This document shows, one piece after another, positions 56,446-64,000 of a DNA stretch of 64,000 bases. Under the pieces are notes generated by a model, which saw only the letters and a program-made list of their open reading frames with translations, was not told where the DNA came from and did not search any database. The stretch covers positions 109,619 through 173,618 of the forward strand of contig JAUMWB010000004.1 in NCBI GenBank assembly GCA_030529845.1. Reading direction: 5' to 3'. Made by a program: the position numbers and the translations under genes. Positions within the stretch are counted from its first letter, which is position 1, and every line of letters begins with the position of its first letter. The DNA is from Rothia sp. (in: high G+C Gram-positive bacteria). GTDB lineage: Bacteria > Actinomycetota > Actinomycetes > Actinomycetales > Micrococcaceae.

Positions 56446-57459
56446 GTGAAGATTCTCGTTACCGGCGGAGCTGGCTACATCGGCTCCCACACCGTACTCG
56501 AACTGCTCCAGGCAAGCCACGAGGTAACCGTTATGGACAACCTCTCAAACTCCTCCATGGAGGCCCTGGCCCGCGTTGAAGAGCTCACCGGCAAGACTGT
56601 GGAGTTCCGCAAGGTTGACCTGCTGGATCTGCCCGAGATGAAGCAGCTCTTCAACCTGGTCAAGCCCGATGCCGTGATCCACTTTGCTGGTCTTAAGGCC
56701 GTGGGCGAGTCCGCTGAGAAGCCCCTGTGGTACTACCAGACCAACGTCGCTGGTACCCTCAACCTGCTCTATGCCATGGAAGAGGCAGGCTGCCACTCCA
56801 TCGTCTTCTCATCGTCTGCAACCGTCTACGGCGAGCCCGAGTCGATGCCCCTGACCGAGAAACTGAACATGGACGCCCAGTCCTGCTACGGCCGCACCAA
56901 GGAGCACATTGAGGATATGCTCATTGACCTGGCTGCCTCAGATTCCAAGTGGAACATCGCCCTGCTGCGCTACTTCAACCCGGTAGGTGCTCATGAGTCC
57001 GGTCGTATCGGTGAAGACCCGGCCGGCATCCCCAACAACCTGGTCCCCTTCATCGCCCAGGTCGCTGTTGGCCGCCGTGAATACCTCAATGTCTTTGGCA
57101 ACGACTACCCCACCGTCGATGGCACCGGTGTGCGCGACTACATCCACGTCGTTGACCTGGCGGACGGCCATCTCAAGGCCCTGGACTACATCACCACCCA
57201 CGGTGGCCTGCACACCTGGAACCTGGGCACCGGCAACGGCTACTCGGTGCTTGAGGTACTGCACGCTTTTGAGAAGGCTGCGGGCAAGGAACTTCCCTAC
57301 AAGATTGTGGATCGCCGCCCCGGTGACGTAGCTGTTTCCTACGCGGATCCGGCTGCTGCCCTGGCCGATTTGGGCTGGTCTGCTACCCGTGATATCAACA
57401 CTATGGTGCGCGACCACTGGAACTGGCAGAAGAATAATCCGAATGGCTACGAAGCGTAG
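56446..57459 (+). CDS. galE: UDP-glucose 4-epimerase
   Basis: The 337-residue SDR enzyme starts with the NAD motif LVTGGAGYIGSHTVLELL and has the catalytic Tyr-Lys pair in SCYGRTKEHIEDM, plus SSSATVYGEPESMPLTE. It interconverts UDP-glucose and UDP-galactose for envelope sugars. GTG start after AGGGGA. A small hairpin terminator follows directly. Confidence 0.93.
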   Translation: MKILVTGGAGYIGSHTVLELLQASHEVTVMDNLSNSSMEALARVEELTGKTVEFRKVDLLDLPEMKQLFNLVKPDAVIHFAGLKAVGESAEKPLWYYQTNVAGTLNLLYAMEEAGCHSIVFSSSATVYGEPESMPLTEKLNMDAQSCYGRTKEHIEDMLIDLAASDSKWNIALLRYFNPVGAHESGRIGEDPAGIPNNLVPFIAQVAVGRREYLNVFGNDYPTVDGTGVRDYIHVVDLADGHLKALDYITTHGGLHTWNLGTGNGYSVLEVLHAFEKAAGKELPYKIVDRRPGDVAVSYADPAAALADLGWSATRDINTMVRDHWNWQKNNPNGYEA

Positions 57460-57477
57460 CGAGTAACGACCGTTAAA

Positions 57478-57501
57478 GAATTGCCACTGATGTGGCAATT
57501 C
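57478..57501 (+). terminator. galE terminator-like hairpin
   Basis: GAATTGCCAC (57478-57487) pairs with GTGGCAATTC (57492-57501) over a 4-base loop. No T-run follows, so it may act as an mRNA end-stabiliser rather than a strong terminator. Confidence 0.6.
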
Positions 57502-57536
57502 TAGGTCGAGGCGTAGCCGAATATCCCTTAAAGCCG

Positions 57537-57580
57537 AGCCCCGGCGTCCTTACCTCCTAGGAGGTGCGGACGCCGGGGCT
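57537..57580 (-). terminator. gltA terminator with the GGACGCC word
   Basis: AGCCCCGGCGTCC (57537-57549) pairs perfectly with GGACGCCGGGGCT (57568-57580), and the right arm is part of GCGGACGCC. It follows the gltA stop on the minus strand. Confidence 0.8.
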
Positions 57581-57603
57581 TAGTTGTTGGCAATGTGGCT
57601 GGT

Positions 57604-58884
<1,281 letters not shown>

Positions 58885-58940
58885 TGTGTTCCTCCTGTCA
58901 TACGAGGCAACGTACGTGCTGTGTGATGAAGTGGGATTCT

Positions 58941-58987
58941 AAAAAAGGACGGTGCGGCTTTCGCGGGGTGGCGGAAGGCCGCACCGT
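58941..58987 (-). terminator. dapC terminator
   Basis: ACGGTGCGGC (58949-58958) pairs with GCCGCACCGT (58978-58987). On the minus strand the stem ends in CCTTTTTTAG. Confidence 0.85.
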
Positions 58988-59110
58988 GCACGTACGCACG
59001 TCATCTATGGTCTACATTACAGCAGAATGATGTGCGGGGTCACATTAGTATGGGTTCAGAAGCTACATTACGCTCTATAGCTGAGCTTATTTGACATTAA
59101 CAGTTTTGCT
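58988..59110 (-). other. Region between the dapC terminator and the dapC stop
   Basis: Relatively A+T-rich stretch on the 3' side of dapC, upstream of gltA. It probably holds the gltA promoter upstream parts. I see no gene. Confidence 0.3.
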
Positions 59111-60241
59111 TTACTCTGTTAGACGGGCAGCTGCACGTGAAATGTCGTCGTCCGAGCCGGTCAGGGCAATGCGGACATAGCCCTCACCTGCGGTTCCGTA
59201 GAAAACACCGGGACCAATCACGATGCCTTTTTCTGCAAAACGTTGCACGGTCACCCAGGTATCTTCACCGGCGGTTGCCCAGAGGTAAAGCCCGGCTTCG
59301 GAATGCTCAACGGTCAGGCCGAAGCGCTCAAGAGCCGGGAGCAGGGTCTCGCGGCGGGCCCGGTAGAGGTCCTTCTGGGCCTCCACGTGGGCGTCGTTTG
59401 AGAGGGCAGCGGTCATGGCAACCTGCACGGGGGCAGGCACAATCATGCCGGCATGTTTACGAGAGTTCACCAGGTTAGCCATGATCGCGGCATCGCCCGC
59501 GATAAAAGCCCCGCGGTAGCCAGCAAAGTTGGACTGCTTAGAAAGGGAGTAGGCTGCCAGCACTAGGTCCTGGCTCTCGCCACAGACACGGGGGTCAAGC
59601 ACGGAGGGCACCGGCTTCCCGCCGCGGGCAGCGTCCCACTCCCCCCAGCCCAGTTCTGCGTAGCACTCGTCGGAGGCGACCACGGCCCCCAGGGCGCGGG
59701 CGTCCTCCACTATCTTTTTCAGCTCTTCCACATCGCGCACAATGCCGGTGGGATTAGCCGGTGAATTGATCCACACCAGGCGGACGCGGGCACGAGTCGC
59801 CTCGTCAAGCTCGTCCAGAGAGTCAGCGGCAACGGGGGTAGCACCAGCGAGCTGGGCGCCGATGTCGTAGGTGGGGTAGGCAACGGTGGGGCGGACGACC
59901 ACGTCCCCCTCCCCCAGGCCTAGCAGGAAGGGTAGCCAGGCAACAAGCTCCTTAGAGCCGATGGTGGGCATGACCTGGTCCGTGCTCAGCCCGGGCACTC
60001 CACGGCGGCGGTCGAACCAGTCAACGATAGCCTGACGTAGGGTGAGGGTACCGTGGGTCGTGGGGTAGCCATGGGCGTCGGTAGCGCTGGCAAGAGCATC
60101 ACGGATGACCGACGGAGTGGGGTCCACCGGGGTGCCGATGGAGAGATTAATGAGGCCCTCGGGGTGGGCTTCAGCCGTAGCCCGGTAGGGAGCCATGGTG
60201 CCCCAGGGGTAGTCGGGCAGGTCAAGGCCGAATTCGCGCAT
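59111..60241 (-). CDS. dapC: Succinyldiaminopimelate transaminase
   Basis: The 376-residue class I aminotransferase has the PLP lysine in LAAYSLSKQSNFAGYRGAF and the segment LVWINSPANPTGIVRDVEEL. It matches the actinobacterial DapC group, which transaminates N-succinyl-2-amino-6-ketopimelate in the succinylase route. The rest of the route, dapD and dapE, lies 6-8 kb away. It is followed on the other side by ferredoxin (164 bases between), as in mycobacteria. Confidence 0.85.
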   Translation of the reverse strand: MREFGLDLPDYPWGTMAPYRATAEAHPEGLINLSIGTPVDPTPSVIRDALASATDAHGYPTTHGTLTLRQAIVDWFDRRRGVPGLSTDQVMPTIGSKELVAWLPFLLGLGEGDVVVRPTVAYPTYDIGAQLAGATPVAADSLDELDEATRARVRLVWINSPANPTGIVRDVEELKKIVEDARALGAVVASDECYAELGWGEWDAARGGKPVPSVLDPRVCGESQDLVLAAYSLSKQSNFAGYRGAFIAGDAAIMANLVNSRKHAGMIVPAPVQVAMTAALSNDAHVEAQKDLYRARRETLLPALERFGLTVEHSEAGLYLWATAGEDTWVTVQRFAEKGIVIGPGVFYGTAGEGYVRIALTGSDDDISRAAARLTE

Positions 60242-60353
60242 GGTCTACTTTCTCTTGTGAATATGTTCAGGTGCGGTGGGGACGCGGCGCGCCGCTGCCC
60301 CACCCCTAGGTAGTTGCTTGAAGCACCACGTTTATTTCTAGTGTAGGTGCTTA

Positions 60354-60396
60354 TAAAAAAGTCAGCACAAGCGTCTCAAACTTGCTTGTGCTGACT
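60354..60396 (-). terminator. Ferredoxin terminator
   Basis: AGTCAGCACAAGC (60360-60372) pairs with GCTTGTGCTGACT (60384-60396); on the minus strand the T-run is formed by the A's at 60355-60360. Confidence 0.9.
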
Positions 60397-60405
60397 GATG
60401 TTTGT

Positions 60406-60729
60406 TTAGTCCTGGTTCTGAGGCGGTAGCGCTGCAATCATGGGGGCATCCTTGGCGATGACGCCGAGGCGGGCTGCGCCGCCGGGGGATCCCAAGTCAT
60501 CGAAGAAGTCGGCGTTAGCTGCGGTGTAGTCTTCCCATTCTTCGGGAACGTCGTCTTCGTAGTAGATAGCTTCTACGGGACAAACGGGCTCACAGGCACC
60601 ACAGTCGACGCATTCGTCGGGGTGAATGTAAAGGGAGCGTTCGCCTTCGTAGATGCAGTCAACGGGGCATTCTTCGACGCAGGCGCGGTCTTTTACGTCG
60701 ACGCAGGGCTGGGCGATGATGTAGGTCAT
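60406..60729 (-). CDS. fdxA: Seven-iron ferredoxin (FdxA type)
   Basis: The 107-residue protein starts MTYIIAQPCVDVKDRACVEECPVDCIYEGERSLYIHPDE (positions 1-39) and has the second cluster CVDCGACEPVCPVEAI. Cysteine spacing fits a [3Fe-4S]/[4Fe-4S] ferredoxin as in mycobacteria (FdxC) and Streptomyces. It carries electrons to cytochrome P450s or other reductases. The downstream neighbour is dapC. Confidence 0.92.
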   Translation of the reverse strand: MTYIIAQPCVDVKDRACVEECPVDCIYEGERSLYIHPDECVDCGACEPVCPVEAIYYEDDVPEEWEDYTAANADFFDDLGSPGGAARLGVIAKDAPMIAALPPQNQD

Positions 60730-60850
60730 GGGTGCCTTTCTGGTGGTGACGCACCGGTGCGTGGTGTGTTGGTTAACTGTGCTCTAGTGTATCTGGTCAC
60801 CGGTGTGGGGGCAGATTTTTGTGATGGATGAGATAGCTTGTTGAGCCGGG

Positions 60851-62149
60851 TTAAGTTTTGTTGCGGCGGTATCTGCTGGCGCTCATGATACCGAGGGTTG
60901 CAGCGGCCAGGGAACCTAGTGCCCAGATAGTTCCGGCGGTGCCTACAGGGTTGATGGGGTTGATATAGACCAGCATGGAGGTGCCTTTAGAGAAGGCGAA
61001 AACGCCGATAAGGACGAAAGCGGTGGCCCCAACTAAGGCGGCAGTCCAGTTCTTTTCGGTGTGAATAGCGACCCAGGTGGCGGCAAAGTAGACCGTCAGC
61101 AGACCCAGGGCAGCTCCCCAGGGAACCCAGATATTACTGGTGGGGTACCAGATATGGGCATGGTACATGGTGCCTGCAAACCCCGCAATGAGGCCTAGGG
61201 CGATAGACGTGATGGCTGAGTTAATGGGGCCCGGGGCCTCAAAGCTTTCTTCGGGGGCTGCGTCTGCCGGGGTACCGGCCTTAGCCGTGCCCCAGAGCAG
61301 GCGGTAGGTTTCGGTGGGGTTGATGGGCTGGGATACCCCGTTGGAGTACTCGAAAGTGGTGTCGCTCGTGATGACAATCTGGGTGGCATGCGCTCGCATG
61401 GCTTCACGTTTGCGATCAAGATTGCCCATGATGACAGCCTGTTGGCGGGTATCTTGCGGGTTGGGGTCGCCCTCGATGCCCCAGAGGGCGGTAGGCGCCG
61501 ATGGGGTTCCTTCCAAGGAACGGACGGCCTCGTAGGTAGCTTCGTAGGTCCGTTTATGGTCAGGGTGGCCGTAGCCACCGTCGGCATCATAGGTGACGAT
61601 AAGGTCAGGCCTAATCTCGCGGATTGCGCTGGCGATGGCTTCTGCCTGGGGTTTGAGGGGCAGGCGGGTGAGGCAGTCGTCTGCTGCGGCAGGGTTGGCG
61701 ATGGCTCGTCCGTCCGAGCCCCAGGTCATACCTGAGTCGCGGTAGCTGGTGCGCTCCCCTGGCAGGTAGCTGGCCCCCTCCCCCAGGTAGAGGTGGTGAC
61801 GGATGCCCAGGGCTTTGAGGGAGGCCTTAAGTTCACCGGTGCGGTATTCGCCCAGGGCCTGGCCCCGGTCGGTGTTGGTGGGGTGGGTTGCTTCGAGGTG
61901 ACGGAGCTTCGGGTCAATGACCTCCCCCATTTCACCGCGGGTCATGGTGAGTAGGTAGACGGTGGCACCGGCTTCGGTCAGGGCACCGATGGTGGCGCCG
62001 GTGGATGAGGCCTCGTCGTCGGGGTGGGCGTGTACGAAGAGTACGGTGGCGTCCTTGGGCTTGAGCCCTTCTGGGATCAGGCTGAAGGTGGCGCTGTCGG
62101 TGATCACTTCACCAGCGACCGGGTAGTGGGGCTGGGCGTCAAGTTCCAT
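60851..62149 (-). CDS. mshB: MshB-like GlcNAc-inositol deacetylase with a C-terminal membrane domain
   Basis: The first about 290 residues form a PIG-L/LmbE deacetylase with the zinc motif AHPDDEASSTGA, TRGEMGEVI, and YGHPDHKRTYEATYEA. This matches MshB, which deacetylates GlcNAc-inositol in mycothiol synthesis. The last about 120 residues are four membrane helices (ITSIALGLIAGFAGTMYHAH onward), a domain outside classical MshB. In mycobacteria a separate small membrane protein lies beside mshB, so this may be a fusion. The first 35 residues are an extra N-terminal extension. Confidence 0.8.
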   Translation of the reverse strand: MELDAQPHYPVAGEVITDSATFSLIPEGLKPKDATVLFVHAHPDDEASSTGATIGALTEAGATVYLLTMTRGEMGEVIDPKLRHLEATHPTNTDRGQALGEYRTGELKASLKALGIRHHLYLGEGASYLPGERTSYRDSGMTWGSDGRAIANPAAADDCLTRLPLKPQAEAIASAIREIRPDLIVTYDADGGYGHPDHKRTYEATYEAVRSLEGTPSAPTALWGIEGDPNPQDTRQQAVIMGNLDRKREAMRAHATQIVITSDTTFEYSNGVSQPINPTETYRLLWGTAKAGTPADAAPEESFEAPGPINSAITSIALGLIAGFAGTMYHAHIWYPTSNIWVPWGAALGLLTVYFAATWVAIHTEKNWTAALVGATAFVLIGVFAFSKGTSMLVYINPINPVGTAGTIWALGSLAAATLGIMSASRYRRNKT

Positions 62150-62317
62150 GGTGGTGGTTTTCTACTGGGTGCGGTTTTGTTCCTAGCAATTTTAGCTGGA
62201 CTAACTGGGCTCTAGCTGTGTTTGGTCTTCTGTTTTATGATGGTGAGCACTGGCTCACACTTGTGGGGACAGATGCGGCAGATATATGTGTTTGGGATAA
62301 GAGATAAGGAGGCCTTT
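62150..62317. other. Divergent region between mshB-like and LGFP genes
   Basis: 168 bases without a gene. It holds the upstream regions of both. No clear -10 boxes or repeat family copies are visible; AT-rich stretches (TTTTATGATGGTGAGC near 62231) may be promoter parts. Confidence 0.3.
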
Positions 62318-62749
62318 ATGAGGACAAAACGATGGTTGTGAACAGGTATACTGGCGTCCGCCCTGGCTCTGGGTCTGACGGGGGCGGTTGCCTCTGCTCA
62401 GGAAGTAACCCCACCTGCTATCGGCAGCCAGGTGAGTCAAGTTGAGCCGGGCCAGGCTCGGATGGGCGCTGGATTTGTGAGTGAGGACGCCGGGTTCAGC
62501 TACGGTGCCCATCAATGGTTCCGCACTCCCAGCGGCTACACCACCGCTGTATATTGGTTCCCCAGAACCGGCACGTACGCCATCAACGGACGCGGGGCTA
62601 TCTACTGGCGATGGGGCCAGAATACCCAGGTCTATGGCTTCCCCACCCACGATGAAAGGTGGGAGGCCGATGGGCGGGTGCACCTGCGCTTGAGCTCCGG
62701 CGCTCACTTTACCTGGAGTGAGCGCGAAGGCACCCGCCGCCTGCGCTAG
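62318..62749 (+). pseudogene. Small secreted LGFP-repeat protein with an in-frame stop
   Basis: A perfect AAGGAGG precedes the ATG at 62318, which reads MRTKRWL, then TGA at 62339, then continues in the same frame as TGILASALALGLTGAVASAQ, clearly the rest of a signal peptide. The mature part ends at 62749 and has LGFP-type repeats (VYGFPTHDERWEADGRVHLRLSSGAHFTW). One change (TGG Trp to TGA) would explain it. With the stop, only translation from an internal start (GTG at 62432) could occur, without export. LGFP repeats bind cell-wall polymers. Confidence 0.85.
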
Positions 62750-62837
62750 CTAATCTAGGCACCCGGCCGGGCACCGCCGTCCGCCCGGGTGCACACGATG
62801 CAGGTGAACCTGTCATCTTATCTTTACCTATCGAAAA

Positions 62838-62879
62838 GGCCGTGGCCCCTTCCCCCATTGAGGAGAAGGGGCCACGGCC
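62838..62879. terminator. Bidirectional terminator between the LGFP gene and typA
   Basis: A 15-bp stem (62838-62852 with 62865-62879, GGCCGTGGCCCCTTC) with T-runs on both sides (TTTTCGATA on the minus strand, TGTATTTTT on the plus). Serves typA and the LGFP gene. Confidence 0.9.
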
Positions 62880-62903
62880 CTGTATTTTTAGCCTCATCTG
62901 CCC

Positions 62904-64000
62904 TTAGGCGCGGGCACGGCGGCGTGCTTCACGCACACGCTCGTTGGAGTCAAGGATGACCTTGCGGATGCGGATAGCTTCGGGGGTGACTTCCACGCAC
63001 TCGTCCTCGCGAGCCCATTCCAGGGACTCTTCGAGGGTGAGCTTCTTGGGGGGAGTCATGTTTTCGAAGTTATCGGCTGAGGCTGAGCGCATGTTGGTCA
63101 GCTTCTTTTCGCGGGTGATGTTAACTTCCATGTCGTCGGCGCGTGAGTTCTCGCCGATGATCATGCCCTCGTAGACCTCTGAGGTGGGTTCAACGAAGAT
63201 GGTGCCACGTTCCTGCAGGCCGATGATGGCGTAGGGGGTGACGACGCCCGCACGGTCAGAGATCATGGAGCCGTTGGAGCGGTAGTCAATGTCGCCAGCC
63301 CAGGGCTCGTAGCCGGTGGAGTAGGACGATGAGATACCGGCACCGCGGGTTTCGGTGAGGAACTTGGTGCGGAAGCCAATCAGGCCACGGGCGGGTACGG
63401 CGAATTCCATGCGGACCCAGCCGGTACCGTTGTTGGCCATGTTTTCCATGCGGCCCTTGCGAGCTGCCATGAGCTGGGTGACGGCACCCAGGAATTCTTC
63501 GGGCACATCGATAATCATGTGCTCCATGGGCTCGTGAACCTTGCCATCGATGGTCTTGGTAACAACCTGGGGCTTGCCCACGGTAAGCTCGAAGCCTTCG
63601 CGGCGCATCTGCTCAACCAGGATTGCCAGGGCGAGTTCGCCACGGCCCTGAACCTCCCAGGCGTCGGGGCGCTCGGTGGGCAGGACCTTGAGGGAGACGT
63701 TACCGATCAGTTCCTTGTCGAGACGATCCTTGACCTGGCGGGCGGTAACCTTGGCTCCCTTGACCTTACCGGCCAGCGGTGAGGTGTTGATACCGATGGT
63801 AACGGAGATTGCGGGGTCATCGACCTTAATCAGGGGCAGGGGCTTGGGGTTTTCGGGGTCGGTGAGGGTTTCACCGATGGTGATGTCTTCGATACCTGCA
63901 ACCGCGACGATTTCGCCGGGGCCAGCAGACTCAGCGGGAACACGTTCCAGGGCCTTGGTGGCCAGCAGTTCGGAGATACGGACGTTCTTGGTTTCGCCAT
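62904..64000 (-). CDS. typA: Translational GTPase TypA/BipA (3' part)
   Basis: The minus strand is open from the window end to the stop at 62904. The part seen is the elongation-factor-G-like domains III and V and the TypA C-terminal domain: LPTERPDAWEVQGRGELALAILVEQMRREGFEL, HMIIDVPEEFLGAV, ARGLIGFRTKFLTETRGAGI, and near the end LTLEESLEWAREDECVEVTPEAIRIRK. The N-terminal G domain lies outside the window. TypA associates with ribosomes in stress and low temperature. The mycobacterial order near mshB, ferredoxin and dapC also holds typA. Confidence 0.93.
   Translation of the reverse strand, partial: GETKNVRISELLATKALERVPAESAGPGEIVAVAGIEDITIGETLTDPENPKPLPLIKVDDPAISVTIGINTSPLAGKVKGAKVTARQVKDRLDKELIGNVSLKVLPTERPDAWEVQGRGELALAILVEQMRREGFELTVGKPQVVTKTIDGKVHEPMEHMIIDVPEEFLGAVTQLMAARKGRMENMANNGTGWVRMEFAVPARGLIGFRTKFLTETRGAGISSSYSTGYEPWAGDIDYRSNGSMISDRAGVVTPYAIIGLQERGTIFVEPTSEVYEGMIIGENSRADDMEVNITREKKLTNMRSASADNFENMTPPKKLTLEESLEWAREDECVEVTPEAIRIRKVILDSNERVREARRRARA

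Overview
The window looks like chromosomal DNA of a high-G+C actinobacterium of the family Micrococcaceae, most likely Rothia or a close relative. This rests on protein character (AdnAB-type helicase-nuclease, UvrD2, MshB, a PIG-V-like mannosyltransferase, DUF3107, DUF3117, UPF0182), frequent GTG/TTG starts, the moderate G+C for an actinobacterium (roughly 59% by eye), and the secreted-protein leader style at the left end. I see no rRNA, CRISPR array, prophage or intact insertion sequence. Most of the window is a conserved core backbone.

Layout. 1-2708: a frameshifted secreted protein, a secreted lipase and a small low-G+C membrane protein. 2801-2877: initiator tRNA-fMet. 3024-21587: a genome-maintenance block (UPF0182 membrane protein, PDZ/Lon-like protease, DUF2342 protein, YgjP-like metallopeptidase, UvrD2, NudC, a phosphotransferase-like protein, AdnB, AdnA, a DnaQ-like exonuclease). 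21731-23068: ThrE exporter. 23232-33880: a whole haem pathway, with hemE-hemY-hemQ-hemH-hemC-hemD-hemB-hemL on the minus strand and hemA divergent. It encodes the coproporphyrin-dependent route from glutamyl-tRNA to haem. 33944-38384: TetR regulator, DUF3107, DEAD-box helicase, GuaB1. 38574-48895: a frameshifted GH13 glucosidase, PHP phosphoesterase, aminopeptidase P, stress protein, an MgtE-N/CBS protein, DUF1003, Mrp, TatB, a frameshifted O-methyltransferase, DUF3117. 49018-53983: PIG-V-like mannosyltransferase, DivIVA-like protein, a gluA-gluD deletion remnant, dapE, dapD. 54218-64000: a cell-wall-anchored 5'-nucleotidase, galE, gltA, dapC, ferredoxin, MshB-like deacetylase, an LGFP-repeat pseudogene, and the 3' part of typA.

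How the genes work together. Glutamate-derived haem synthesis is complete apart from gltX. Lysine/DAP synthesis is represented by dapC, dapD and dapE. AdnAB and UvrD2 act in double-strand-break processing and repair. MshB belongs to mycothiol synthesis.

The most unusual content is non-coding. (i) Four intergenic hairpins (about 23.1, 27.5, 40.3 and 54.0 kb) share a core near TTCATGCCAGCCCCAGCCAG but have different, internally complementary arms, including compensatory base changes. (ii) Three nearly identical nested double-palindrome terminators sit at three convergent gene junctions. (iii) The word GCGGACGCC is strongly over-represented on both strands, and its GGACGCC core recurs in terminator stems. 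(iv) Several genes start directly at a TAGACT -10 box, suggesting leaderless mRNAs.

Five genes are broken. Three carry single-base indels, all in C runs; one carries a nonsense codon; one carries a multi-gene deletion. Either decay is under way or the assembly has homopolymer errors; the reads would decide.
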